Shown one piece after another: positions 33,438-42,973 of a stretch of 64,000 nt of DNA. The stretch's first letter is position 1; every line of letters begins with the position of its first letter. Source of the stretch: Fidelibacterota bacterium (GTDB taxonomy: Bacteria > Fidelibacterota > UBA8477 > JABMPR01); NCBI GenBank assembly GCA_021734325.1, contig JAIPJF010000019.1, positions 1-64,000 on the forward strand. Direction: 5' to 3'. The notes below the pieces were generated by a model. It saw only the letters and a list, made by a program, of their open reading frames with translations, had not been told where the DNA came from and ran no database searches. Both the position numbers and the translations under genes were made by a program.

Positions 33438-36146
33438 ATGACTAAACGCGTTTACACATTTGGCGGTGGCACAGCCGAGGGAGATGCCTCGCAGAGAAAT
33501 CTTCTCGGAGGTAAAGGAGCCAACCTGGCCGAGATGAGTGGTCTAGGAATTCCTGTTCCTGCCGGATTCACTATCACCACCGAAGTTTGTACAGAATATA
33601 ATAAGGTCGGTCGCGACCAGACTGTTGAGTTGATCAAAGCTGAAGTTGAAGCTGCCGTTAAAGTAGTCGAATCAGTCATGGGAGCCAAATTTTGTGACGA
33701 AGAGAATCCTCTACTCCTCTCGGTTCGTTCCGGTGCTCGCGTTTCCATGCCCGGTATGATGGATACAGTCCTGAATCTGGGTCTTAATGACAACGCTGTT
33801 GAAGCGCTCGCCAAGAAATCCGGTAATGAACGCTTTGCCTGGGACTCATATCGTCGTTTCGTTCAGATGTACGGTGATGTTGTTTTGGGCATGAAACCTG
33901 AATCCAAGGAAGATATCGATCCCTTTGAAGAGATTATGGAAGAGCTGAAAGAGGCCAAGGGATATGAGCTGGATACAGAATTCAAGGTTGAAGATTTAAA
34001 AACCCTGGTTTCAAAATTTAAAGCTGCTGTCACCAAAAAAACCGGTCACAGTTTTCCTGACAATCCCTGGGATCAGCTCTGGGGATCAGTTATGGCAGTA
34101 TTTGACTCATGGGAAACTCCTCGTGCAGTCTATTATCGCATGTTGAACAAAATTCCTGGCGACTGGGGAACTGCTGTGAATGTCCAGGCGATGGTCTTTG
34201 GAAATATGGGTGACAATTCTGGCACCGGTGTGGCCTTTACCCGCGACGCAGGAACGGGTGAAGATATATTTAATGGCGAGTACCTGATCAATGCCCAGGG
34301 TGAGGATGTGGTTGCCGGTGTTCGTACGCCACAGCAGATCACAAAAATTGGTTCTGAAAGATGGGCCGTTCTGGCAGGTATCTCGGAAGAAGAGCGGGCG
34401 AAGACCTACCCTTCACTGGAAGAGCTCATGCCTGAAATCTATCAGGAATTACATGTTATTGAGCAGAGACTTGAAGACCATTATAAGGATATGCAAGATA
34501 TTGAGTTTACCATGCAGGATGGCAAATTGTGGATGCTTCAAACACGCAGTGGGAAGCGAACCGGCTTTGCAATGGTACGTATTGCCATGGAAATGCTGGC
34601 TGCAGGTGAAATTAATGAAAAAGAAGCCCTGATGCGCGTTGAGCCCAATAAGCTGGATGAATTACTCCACCCTGTTTTTGAAAAAGAAGCCATGGCCGCA
34701 GCCCGTGTTCTGACAAAAGGTTTACCAGCATCTCCAGGTGCTGCCACAGGACAGCTTGTATTTCATGCTGATGAAGCCAATAAATATGAAAATTCTATCC
34801 TGGCCAGAATTGAAACTTCACCTGAAGACCTTGAGGGTATGAATATTGCCAACGGTATCCTTACTGCTCGGGGTGGTATGACCTCTCACGCCGCTGTGGT
34901 TGCCCGAGGTATGGGTAAGTGTTGTGTGTCAGGAGCTGGTGCAATAAAAATTAACTATAAAGCCAGAACCCTGACCGTAGATGGCAGTGTCTTTAATGAA
35001 GGAGACTGGGTTTCTCTTAATGGTAGCACGGGTGAAATTTTCGAAGGCAAGATTAAAACCATTGATCCAGAAGTAAGCGGTGCCTTTGGCAAGCTTATGG
35101 ATTTGACCAACAAATATACAAGAATGTATGTACGCACCAATGCGGACACGCCTCGCGAGAGTAAAATCGGAAGAGAATTTGGTGCCAAGGGTATCGGTTT
35201 ATGTCGTACAGAGCACATGTTCTTCGAGGGTGAAAAAATTGTTGCGATGAGAGAGATGATTCTGGCTGAGGATACAGCTGGTCGGGAAGCGGCACTTGAA
35301 AGACTCCTGCCAATCCAGCAGAAAGATTTCGAAGGTATCTTTGAGGCCATGCACGATCTACCTGTGACTGTTAGGCTACTGGATCCACCTTTACATGAAT
35401 TTGTTCCTCATGACGAGAAAGGTCAGCAGGAAATGGCTGATGTCATGGGCGTCGACTTGAAGGTTATATCACAAAAAGTGGACGATCTTGCAGAGTTTAA
35501 CCCCATGCTAGGTCACAGAGGTTGTCGTTTGGGTAACACCTACCCAGAAATCACTGTGATGCAGACAAAAGCCATCATGCGCGCAGCCCTGGCTCTTAAA
35601 GCAAAAGGTATCCACGCCAAACCTGAAATCATGATTCCTCTCACTGGAACCCTGGCTGAGATGGAACTTCAGGAAAAGATCGTTCGCGATACAATCAAGG
35701 AGTTGTTTGCAGAGGTCGGAGATTCAGTGGATCACCTCGTTGGAACGATGATAGAAATTCCTCGTGCTGCTTTGACAGCTGATAAAATTGCCACCAGCGC
35801 TGAATTTTTCTCATTCGGGACCAATGATCTAACTCAGATGACCTTTGGCTATTCTCGTGACGATGCAGGAAAATTTTTGCCTGTTTACCTCGAGAAGGGC
35901 CTCCTGAAAAATGACCCCTTTGAGGTTCTGGATCAGGAAGGCGTGGGCCAACTGATTGAAATGGCCTGTAGGTTGGGAAAACAGACTCGACCTAACATCA
36001 AGCTCGGAATTTGTGGAGAACATGGTGGTGAACCCAGTTCTGTTGAGTTCTGCCATAGAGCAGGTCTTGACTACGTGAGTTGTTCACCATTTAGAGTGCC
36101 TATCGCCAGATTGGCAGCCGCCCAGGCTGCCGTTCGCGAACTCTAA
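33438..36146 (+). CDS. ppdK: Pyruvate, phosphate dikinase
   Basis: PPDK reversibly converts pyruvate, ATP and phosphate to PEP, AMP and pyrophosphate. The 902-residue protein has the N-terminal nucleotide-binding domain (GGKGANLAEMSGLGIPVP, SVRSGARVSMPGMMDT), the phospho-transfer His484 in TARGGMTSHAAVVARGMG and the C-terminal barrel with GTMIEIPRAAL, FSFGTNDLTQM and Cys859 in ICGEHGG. The GMMDTVLNLG segment marks PPDK, as opposed to PEP synthase. In anaerobes it serves pyrophosphate-linked glycolysis or gluconeogenesis; direction cannot be told here. It stands alone, with its own promoter and terminator. Confidence 0.97.
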   Translation: MTKRVYTFGGGTAEGDASQRNLLGGKGANLAEMSGLGIPVPAGFTITTEVCTEYNKVGRDQTVELIKAEVEAAVKVVESVMGAKFCDEENPLLLSVRSGARVSMPGMMDTVLNLGLNDNAVEALAKKSGNERFAWDSYRRFVQMYGDVVLGMKPESKEDIDPFEEIMEELKEAKGYELDTEFKVEDLKTLVSKFKAAVTKKTGHSFPDNPWDQLWGSVMAVFDSWETPRAVYYRMLNKIPGDWGTAVNVQAMVFGNMGDNSGTGVAFTRDAGTGEDIFNGEYLINAQGEDVVAGVRTPQQITKIGSERWAVLAGISEEERAKTYPSLEELMPEIYQELHVIEQRLEDHYKDMQDIEFTMQDGKLWMLQTRSGKRTGFAMVRIAMEMLAAGEINEKEALMRVEPNKLDELLHPVFEKEAMAAARVLTKGLPASPGAATGQLVFHADEANKYENSILARIETSPEDLEGMNIANGILTARGGMTSHAAVVARGMGKCCVSGAGAIKINYKARTLTVDGSVFNEGDWVSLNGSTGEIFEGKIKTIDPEVSGAFGKLMDLTNKYTRMYVRTNADTPRESKIGREFGAKGIGLCRTEHMFFEGEKIVAMREMILAEDTAGREAALERLLPIQQKDFEGIFEAMHDLPVTVRLLDPPLHEFVPHDEKGQQEMADVMGVDLKVISQKVDDLAEFNPMLGHRGCRLGNTYPEITVMQTKAIMRAALALKAKGIHAKPEIMIPLTGTLAEMELQEKIVRDTIKELFAEVGDSVDHLVGTMIEIPRAALTADKIATSAEFFSFGTNDLTQMTFGYSRDDAGKFLPVYLEKGLLKNDPFEVLDQEGVGQLIEMACRLGKQTRPNIKLGICGEHGGEPSSVEFCHRAGLDYVSCSPFRVPIARLAAAQAAVREL

Positions 36147-36175
36147 ATAGTCCAGAAAAATCAGAGCTGTATATT

Positions 36176-36209
36176 AGCCCCGTGAGATTTGATCTTCCGG
36201 GGCTTTTTT
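36176..36209 (+). terminator. Intrinsic terminator of ppdK
   Basis: agccccg/cggggct arms enclose a 14-base loop and are followed by six Ts. It starts 30 bp after the ppdK stop. Confidence 0.85.
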
Positions 36210-36303
36210 CATACAGAATTCCCAGATGTTCATGAGACGTTCAAATGCCTATTTGAATGAGGTTTGAAATGGGATTTTCCATGTTATTTTAAGACCAACT
36301 CCT

Positions 36304-37560
36304 ATGAAACTTCTAAAGAAACCTACTTTTGAATCTCTGAAGAAATTACGAATATTTCAGGATATCCCTGAGGATGAGATGAAACACATCCATGAGAAGA
36401 TAGAATACCGGGAGTATGGCAATGAAGAAACCATCATTCATGAAAACACCATGGGAGACCAGGTCTTTATTCTTAGCTCTGGAAAGGTAAGGATCGTTAA
36501 GCAGATTGGTGAAGATAGAGCAGAGGTTCTGGGATATTATGGTGAACAAGGTGGTCTTTTTGGTGAAATGGCCATTTTGGAGGATATGCCCCGTAGTGCT
36601 GGAATGATCGCCGATTCTGACTGCAAGGTCCTGGCTGTATCAAAAGAGGGATTCTTAGAATTGGTTCAAACAGTACCTCTATTTTCACTCGCTGTTGCAA
36701 AAAACATTTCCCAATTTCTTCGCGAGACCGATGATCGACTCATCAATAAGCTGAAAATAGAGAATGAGGAATTGCGACAGGCCAACAACCTGATCCGTGA
36801 AACTCAGGAGGCCCTGATCAGTAAGGAGCGACTTGCTCTGATCGGACGGATGGCTTCGACAATTCTCCATGATATGAAAAACCCCATGTCCACCATTGGG
36901 GGATATGCCCAACTGATCAAGATGAAAAAGCACACCCATGGTCAGCTCGTTAAATACGCGGACATCATATCCCGACAGGTGATGCAATTCTCCAGTATGG
37001 CCCAGGACCTGCTCACCTTTGCCCAGGGCGGCGAACAGATGCAATTGAGGTCAATTCAAGCGGGTGAGTACCTCAAGGAGTGCGCAGATTCCCTATCCCT
37101 GAAATTTGTTGAGCGTCAGATCCGTATGGAAAAAGACCTGAATTTTGAAGGAACCGTGCGAATCGATACGGGAAGATTCTTTAGAGTGCTGGACAATATT
37201 GCGACCAATGCCCTGGATGTTCTGGGAGACGATGGTGTTTTCCGGATACAGAGTCTTGAGGTTGAAACAGGTCTCAGGATCATTCTGGAAGACAATGGCC
37301 CGGGGATGAGCGATGAAGTGAAGCAAAGCGCCTTCAAGGAATTTTTTACTTCAGGAAAACGCAAGGGCACAGGCTTGGGACTCGCCATTGTGAAACGAAT
37401 TGTGGATGAGCATGATGGTCTGGTAGCGATCGAAAGTACTGAAGGTGAAGGAACAAAATTTATTATTGACCTGCCGGCAGTTGGTTATGATCTATTGCCC
37501 AAATCAAAACACCAGATACCCATTCCGTTTAAGCAAACTGCACTAAATGATAAAAACTAA
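36304..37560 (+). CDS. Cytoplasmic histidine kinase with N-terminal cNMP-binding domain
   Basis: The 418-residue protein joins a cNMP-binding fold (about residues 15-135; ENTMGDQVFILSSGKVRIV, GGLFGEMAILEDMPRSAGMIA) to a coiled-coil linker (IENEELRQANNLIRETQEALI). A HisKA domain with His189 in ILHDMKNP follows, then HATPase_c (DNGPGM, FFTSGKRKGTGLGLAI). No membrane helix is present. It would phosphorylate an unlinked response regulator in response to a nucleotide or other ligand. The ATG at 36304 has no strong Shine-Dalgarno. It is convergent with yaaA. Confidence 0.88.
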   Translation: MKLLKKPTFESLKKLRIFQDIPEDEMKHIHEKIEYREYGNEETIIHENTMGDQVFILSSGKVRIVKQIGEDRAEVLGYYGEQGGLFGEMAILEDMPRSAGMIADSDCKVLAVSKEGFLELVQTVPLFSLAVAKNISQFLRETDDRLINKLKIENEELRQANNLIRETQEALISKERLALIGRMASTILHDMKNPMSTIGGYAQLIKMKKHTHGQLVKYADIISRQVMQFSSMAQDLLTFAQGGEQMQLRSIQAGEYLKECADSLSLKFVERQIRMEKDLNFEGTVRIDTGRFFRVLDNIATNALDVLGDDGVFRIQSLEVETGLRIILEDNGPGMSDEVKQSAFKEFFTSGKRKGTGLGLAIVKRIVDEHDGLVAIESTEGEGTKFIIDLPAVGYDLLPKSKHQIPIPFKQTALNDKN

Positions 37561-37569
37561 TTTCTCTGA

Positions 37570-38346
37570 TCATTTCGGTCGGGGTCTTAAAAAAACCCAG
37601 TGAGACTCGCTGGAGTCTTCCTGCGAATATTGATAATCAGCAACATCAAATGATTTGATATCCTCGGGGTTACTCAAACGATTCTGAATAATAAAGTCTG
37701 CCATCATTCCGCGTGCCCTCTTGGCAAAGATGGTAATAATCTTGGCCTTACCATTTTCAAGTTCCTTGAAATCGATGGAGATGACCGGCGCCTTGATGGC
37801 TTTAAAATTAACAGCCTTTGCGTATTCCTTTGAAGCCAGATTGATCAATACCGGGCTTGGATCTGATTTCAGGTCTTTATTGATGGCAATGGTGATACGA
37901 TCCCCCCAAAACTGGAATAGATTGACCCCCCTCGGGTTTGAAAGTGCGGTTTTCATCTCGAGGCGATATGGCTGAATCAGATCCAGAGGTCGCAAGTATC
38001 CATACAGACCTGACAGTATGCGTAGATTATTCTGAGCAAAGGCCAGCGTTTCAGAGTCATAGGTATTCAGACGCATATGACGAAAAACTTCACCGCTAAA
38101 CGCGAAAAGTGCCTGCTTGGCGTTGTCCAGGTCAAAGGGTGCTTTGAATGATTGATAACGCGCCTTGTTCACTTCTGCAATACCCTCACTTACTGACATG
38201 AGATTCATAATCTCAGTCTTATTCAGTTTTTTCAGGATTCGAATGAGCCGCTGGCTATCAGTAAGAAATGTGGGGATGGTAAATATAGCACTTGGTGCCG
38301 GCTCCTCAAAGTTGATGCTTTTTGCCGGTGAGAGAATCGTAATCAT
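37570..38346 (-). CDS. yaaA: Peroxide stress protein YaaA (DUF328)
   Basis: YaaA lowers free intracellular iron during peroxide stress and binds DNA with an unusual helical fold. The 258-residue protein matches along its full length: LSPAKSINFEEPAP at the start, LYGYLRPLDLIQPYRLEM in the middle, KRARGMMADFII and DVADYQYSQEDSS near the end. It is divergent from the DegP gene, and the 165-bp region between them holds a repeat also found at 30844. Confidence 0.93.
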   Translation of the reverse strand: MITILSPAKSINFEEPAPSAIFTIPTFLTDSQRLIRILKKLNKTEIMNLMSVSEGIAEVNKARYQSFKAPFDLDNAKQALFAFSGEVFRHMRLNTYDSETLAFAQNNLRILSGLYGYLRPLDLIQPYRLEMKTALSNPRGVNLFQFWGDRITIAINKDLKSDPSPVLINLASKEYAKAVNFKAIKAPVISIDFKELENGKAKIITIFAKRARGMMADFIIQNRLSNPEDIKSFDVADYQYSQEDSSESHWVFLRPRPK

Positions 38347-38369
38347 GATTGGTTCCGTATGTTATAAAA

Positions 38370-38385
38370 GACATATTTCCTATGT
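38370..38385. promoter_or_regulatory. Operator candidate shared with 30844
   Basis: GACATAT-TTCC-TATGT matches the GACATAT-GTCT-TATGT element at 30844-30859 in 14 of 16 positions, with the same half-site spacing. It lies 24 bp upstream of yaaA and 127 bp upstream of the DegP gene. Confidence 0.4.
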
Positions 38386-38511
38386 TTGTCTCTTTGTTAA
38401 GATATCTTTTCATCGGGAAAATGAGAGAAAAATTATTACAAATATTTTTAATGATTGAAACCTTTCCCAAGATGCAGCATTGAAAGCTGTGTAAAAAATG
38501 GAGAAAATTTT

Positions 38512-39945
38512 ATGAAAAGAAATAAGCTACTAGCAATCCCAGTCCTACTCATATTATTCGTAGTGCCAGGCTATATCAATGCCACAGATATAAGCGTTGC
38601 GAAATCGCTCAGTAATGCCTTTGCGGATATTGCTGAAGATGTCTCACCTTCAGTGGTAACCATCACAAGTGAGCATGTTTTTAAACATCCAGCGATGGAA
38701 CAGTTCAAAGATTTTCAAGAAATGTTGCCACGACAATTCTGGCCCTTTTTCCCCGACGGAGATCGTGAAATGAGGAGTACCTCTCTGGGTTCGGGAATCA
38801 TCATCAGCGAAGATGGATATATCATCACCAACAACCATGTGATTGAACAGGGTGAAAACATTAAGGTCCAGTTTTCCAATCAACAGGAACTCGATGCGGA
38901 AATTATTGGAAGTGACGACAAGACTGATGTAGCCTTGATCAAGGTGAAAGGTAAAAATTTGACACCGATTAAAATGGGGAATTCAGACAAGATCAGAGTT
39001 GGAGAATGGGTGCTGGCAATTGGAAGCCCCTTTTCCGGCAGCCTGTCTCAAACTGTCACCCAGGGTATCATCAGTGCGACAGGGAGATCCTCTGTAGGGT
39101 TGATCGATTATGAAAATTTTATTCAAACCGATGCAGCCATCAATCCTGGAAATTCAGGAGGTCCCCTGGTAGATCTGGATGGGATGCTGATCGGGATGAA
39201 CTCAGCCATCGCCTCACGAACCGGCGGGTATGAAGGTATTGGCTTCGCAATTCCGATCAATCTGGTGAATCGTGTTATCGAAGATCTCCGAGCGAATGGT
39301 CATGTTACTCGTGCCTGGTTAGGGGTGTACATTCAACCCGTCGATGCGGATATCGTAAAAGCTTTTGGTCTGGACAACGCCAAGGGTGCACTGGTCGGGG
39401 ACGTTATTGAAGACAGCCCGGCTGAGGATGCCGGGATCAGGCGAGGCGATGTCATTCTGGCTGTTGGGGAATACGAGATTGAGAGCTCCAGACAGTTGAG
39501 CACCATTGTTTCAACCCAAAGACCAAATGAAAAGAAGAAAATAAAATTACTCCGGGATGGGAAGCCTCTGACCCTGAATGTAAAGCTTGGTGAGATGCCA
39601 GAAGAAGTTGCGGCCGTCGGAATCACCGAGCATTCAAAAGCGGATATCGGGTTTACTGTTGAAAACCTGACAACCGAAAAGCTGCGTGCCTTCGATTTCT
39701 CCACCGGGGTGGAAGGGGTGATGATCAATTCGGTAGATAAATCCAGTGAGGCATATCGCAAAAATATTCGCGAAGGTCAGGTGATTCAGAAAATGGGTCC
39801 CGATGTTCGTCATTTGGAAGAGGTCGGATCCAAGAGGGAGTTCCAACAGGTCCTATCCGCTATCAACCCGGGGGAAACAGTCCTGCTGTTGATTCGACGG
39901 GACAACAACAATACCTTTTTTGTCGCGCTGACTGTCCCCAAATAG
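38512..39945 (+). CDS. DegP/HtrA-family periplasmic serine protease
   Basis: The protein is a Do-type protease and chaperone for misfolded envelope proteins. With the ATG at 38512 (GGAGAA upstream) it has 477 residues and a signal peptide ending near INAT. The triad is His109 (TNNHVI), Asp139 (TDVALI) and Ser215 (NPGNSGGPL). Two PDZ domains follow, at about 270-360 and 385-470, the first opening with RAWLGVYIQPVDADIVKAFG. The LA-loop (HVFKHPAMEQFKDFQEML) is short to moderate in length. An earlier in-frame start at 38455 is rejected because it precedes the signal peptide. Confidence 0.94.
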   Translation: MKRNKLLAIPVLLILFVVPGYINATDISVAKSLSNAFADIAEDVSPSVVTITSEHVFKHPAMEQFKDFQEMLPRQFWPFFPDGDREMRSTSLGSGIIISEDGYIITNNHVIEQGENIKVQFSNQQELDAEIIGSDDKTDVALIKVKGKNLTPIKMGNSDKIRVGEWVLAIGSPFSGSLSQTVTQGIISATGRSSVGLIDYENFIQTDAAINPGNSGGPLVDLDGMLIGMNSAIASRTGGYEGIGFAIPINLVNRVIEDLRANGHVTRAWLGVYIQPVDADIVKAFGLDNAKGALVGDVIEDSPAEDAGIRRGDVILAVGEYEIESSRQLSTIVSTQRPNEKKKIKLLRDGKPLTLNVKLGEMPEEVAAVGITEHSKADIGFTVENLTTEKLRAFDFSTGVEGVMINSVDKSSEAYRKNIREGQVIQKMGPDVRHLEEVGSKREFQQVLSAINPGETVLLLIRRDNNNTFFVALTVPK

Positions 39946-39974
39946 CAGATTTCCTCCCTAACGCATAGAAGATT

Positions 39975-40019
39975 CCTGGTCCCCGAACTTGTTCAGCAAG
40001 TGGTGGATCAGGGTCTTTT
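39975..40019 (+). terminator. Terminator after the DegP gene
   Basis: cctggtcccc pairs with ggtggatcagg, and acttg/caagt forms the upper stem. TCTTTTA follows. It overlaps the last bases of the convergent hydrolase gene. Confidence 0.6.
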
Positions 40020-41217
40020 ATTTTGGGGGAATTGGCGCTTTCTCAAGCGGGATAAAAATATATGAATTCGCTTCTTTTTCAGTTTGGATGATCCTTCTCA
40101 AGGGCTCAATACTCGCGCCTTTCAAATAGGCGTCAAAAAAACTGACTGAAGCCGCCCGGATCAAGGCATTGAGTCTCTCAGGATCAGTTGCTGCAGTATA
40201 GCCAATGTATCTTGAGAAGGGGGAGAACAGGGGCATGTCTGTGTAATCAGCGTGACGGGTTTCAGGAATCAGGAGTTTTAAGACCGGGCCAGTACAGTTG
40301 TTCATGAGATGATTCATGCGCTTGTAGTTATACGGGTCAGACCAGTCTTTTTGTCCAAGATGAAAAATTGGTTTATTCATTCCCGCCTCGAGAACAGAAT
40401 CAGGGACCGGGATATACCAGGTATCCAGAGCCAGGGCTGCATCAACCCTTTCATCCACGGCTGCCAGATTAATAATGGCGGCACCACCTAATGAGTGTCC
40501 GAGCACACCAATGTGGTCTGGATCTACAGGGAGATTACGAAGGAAGGGATCTTCAGGGTGTTGATTGAGTTGATCGATGATAAAACTCATGTCCCTAACA
40601 ACAATAGAAAGCTGGCTTAGATCGACCTCTTCCAGTCTTTCTTCTGTGAGGACCCTTCGGGTACCAACACGATATTCAGCGATATTACCGTCAGGAAAGA
40701 TCGTGATATTCGCACCATAGCTATGATCAGCAGCCAGGACTACATATCCCTGGCTTGCCAATTCTTCCATCAGGGATGAATTCTGGAAGCGCATTCCACT
40801 GAGACCGTGTGAAAATAGGATAACAGGAAATGTGTGCTCTGTGCTTTGTCCGTCTTTTACCAGAAACGAATTTGTCTTAACCTTGTCAAAGTGCTTGATC
40901 ACAAAAACCGGGAGTCGCAATTGTTTTGCCAGAGCTGGTAAACGCAAAACAGGATCATCTACATAGTATGTTGAAGGCTCGGATATCTTTTCTTTTGTAG
41001 GATACCAAACCTGGACAACGATTCTTCGCTGATCGATCTCCACCGTGAAGGTCTCATCTCGCGAGCTGTCTGTCCAGGCTGTGCTGCGTGTGGCCACAGA
41101 ATATGGGCCAGTGGGTTTCGGCAAATCCTTAAAGGGTGCTATAACAGGAAAAACCAGGGAGCAGCTTTGAAGAGAATACAGCAGCAGGATAATCAGCGAG
41201 GTGAAAATTCTTTTCAT
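40018..41217 (-). CDS. Alpha/beta hydrolase, PAF-acetylhydrolase-like lipoprotein
   Basis: From the ATG at 41217 (MKRIFTSL) the protein has 399 residues and a lipobox at LYSLQSC. The fold is that of the plasma PAF-acetylhydrolase family: VVQVWYPT near the N-terminus, ILFSHGLSGM forming the oxyanion-hole region, IGVLGHSLGGAAI as the nucleophile elbow, ALDTWYIPV with the acid and ETRHADYTD with the catalytic His. The substrate is probably an ester or short acyl chain of a phospholipid. In-frame starts at 41238 or 41310 are possible. A ribosome-binding site is weak at all of them. Confidence 0.8.
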   Translation of the reverse strand: MKRIFTSLIILLLYSLQSCSLVFPVIAPFKDLPKPTGPYSVATRSTAWTDSSRDETFTVEIDQRRIVVQVWYPTKEKISEPSTYYVDDPVLRLPALAKQLRLPVFVIKHFDKVKTNSFLVKDGQSTEHTFPVILFSHGLSGMRFQNSSLMEELASQGYVVLAADHSYGANITIFPDGNIAEYRVGTRRVLTEERLEEVDLSQLSIVVRDMSFIIDQLNQHPEDPFLRNLPVDPDHIGVLGHSLGGAAIINLAAVDERVDAALALDTWYIPVPDSVLEAGMNKPIFHLGQKDWSDPYNYKRMNHLMNNCTGPVLKLLIPETRHADYTDMPLFSPFSRYIGYTAATDPERLNALIRAASVSFFDAYLKGASIEPLRRIIQTEKEANSYIFIPLEKAPIPPK

Positions 41218-41350
41218 ATTTGACGGGCTTCTCAACATGCTCAGAAAGTAGTCCGGGCCAGTTCTCAGAGAAATAATATTCTCTGGGAACAAAGTAAAAC
41301 CCGGATGCAAAACACTTCACGTGGATTGATTTACGATTATCTTCATCACA

Positions 41351-42751
41351 ATGTTGAAACGTATTCCAAAAAATATCCGAACGGTTCTTGAAGATGCTGG
41401 TCGATTGGCCCAGGAGTCGGGTCTGGCCTGCTATACAGTCGGAGGCTTTGTTCGAGACATTATTCTTAATATTCCCAGCAGGGATGTTGATATCATGGTG
41501 ATTGGCGATGGGGTCGCATTTGCAAGAAAGTTGGGTAAACATTTGGGGGTTCCGGATATTGTGGAATACGGCGACTTTGGAACAGCCCTCATTCCTTATG
41601 GTGAATTCCTGATCGAGGTCGCTTCTGCCAGGACTGAGACCTATGAATCCAGTTCAAGGAAACCGAAGATCGTGTACACCGACCTGAAAGGGGATCTCGG
41701 ACGCCGGGATTTTACGGTCAATGCAATGGCTCTGGATCTGGACCCGGATAACTTTGGCAGGCTGGTTGATGAATATGGCGGTCTACAGGATATTCAGGAC
41801 AAGATTCTGCGTACACCCCTGGATCCCGTGAAGACCTTTGAGGATGATCCCTTAAGAATGATGCGTGCAGCCCGTTTCTCTGCCCAGCTTGAATTTGTTC
41901 TGGTTCCAGAGGCAATGGAGGCCATGAAAGCCCATGTCGAGCGTATAAAAATTGTCTCACAGGAACGTATCACTGACGAGATCACCAAAACCTTAGAGAC
42001 CAGGAAACCGTCAATTGGTTTTTACGTGATGCAGGAAGCCGGTCTCCTGCCCCTGGTTTTTCCTGAAATTGCAGTTTTGGGGGGTGTTGAGGATCGTGAT
42101 GGCCAGAAGCACAAGGATGTTTTTCACCATACCTTGAAAGTGGTGGACAATGCCGCCCAGAGATCGGATAAGATGCGACTTCGCTTTGCTGCACTGGTCC
42201 ATGATATTGGCAAACCGGCTACAAAGAAATTTATTGCTGGAATAGGCTGGAGCTATCACGGACATGAAGAACTGGGTCGTAAAATGCTCAACGAAGTGAG
42301 TCAACGGATGCGCCTTTCCAGGAAACTTACCGCTTATTTGAAACGCATGACCCGCCTGCACCTTAGACCCATTGCCCTTGCTCAGGATGGTGTTACAGAT
42401 TCCGGAATTCGTCGGCTGATTGTGGAAGCCGGAGAAAACCTGGAAGATCTGATGATCATGGTTCGGGCTGATGTGACCTCCAAGGACCCCAAACGCGTGA
42501 AACGCTATTATGGTAATTTTGATCGTGTTATGGATCGGATAGAAGAAGTCGTGGCAAAGGATGCCATGCGGGCTTTTCAATCTCCCCTGCGTGGTGATGA
42601 GATCATCAAATTACTGGGTGTTGAACCTGGACCGATCATTGGGCGTGTCAAAGCTGCCATCGAGGAAGCCATCCTCGAGGGTGAGATTGAAAATGATTAT
42701 GAAGCGGCCAAAGCATATTTTTTTAAGATCAAGGACCAGTTCATAGACTGA
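41351..42751 (+). CDS. cca: CCA-adding tRNA nucleotidyltransferase with HD domain
   Basis: The 466-residue class II nucleotidyltransferase has GGFVRDIIL and RDVDIMVI (catalytic DxD), RRDFTVNAMAL, DPLRMMRAARF and an ERITDEI neck segment. An HD domain follows with HHTLKVVDNA, LVHDIGKP and YHGHEELG. It repairs or adds the 3' CCA of tRNA; the tRNA-Phe at 513 lacks an encoded CCA and would need it. A poly(A) polymerase of the same family is an alternative that sequence alone cannot exclude. Confidence 0.88.
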   Translation: MLKRIPKNIRTVLEDAGRLAQESGLACYTVGGFVRDIILNIPSRDVDIMVIGDGVAFARKLGKHLGVPDIVEYGDFGTALIPYGEFLIEVASARTETYESSSRKPKIVYTDLKGDLGRRDFTVNAMALDLDPDNFGRLVDEYGGLQDIQDKILRTPLDPVKTFEDDPLRMMRAARFSAQLEFVLVPEAMEAMKAHVERIKIVSQERITDEITKTLETRKPSIGFYVMQEAGLLPLVFPEIAVLGGVEDRDGQKHKDVFHHTLKVVDNAAQRSDKMRLRFAALVHDIGKPATKKFIAGIGWSYHGHEELGRKMLNEVSQRMRLSRKLTAYLKRMTRLHLRPIALAQDGVTDSGIRRLIVEAGENLEDLMIMVRADVTSKDPKRVKRYYGNFDRVMDRIEEVVAKDAMRAFQSPLRGDEIIKLLGVEPGPIIGRVKAAIEEAILEGEIENDYEAAKAYFFKIKDQFID

Positions 42752-42973
42752 GATGAATTAGCATTGGAAGATGATATAATGGGTCTGATCCAAATCTTCT
42801 CTGAAACCACTATCTTTTATTTTTCTTTCTGTGGGTTATCTTCACCCGATTATAAATTTGGGATCAAGTGCATTCTGCATTGAACGGGTATACTTTCAAT
42901 AACCCCACGAGGAATGATCACATGATGTGTCCCCGGGGCATATTAACAACGAGCTAGAGGAAGGTAAATCATT

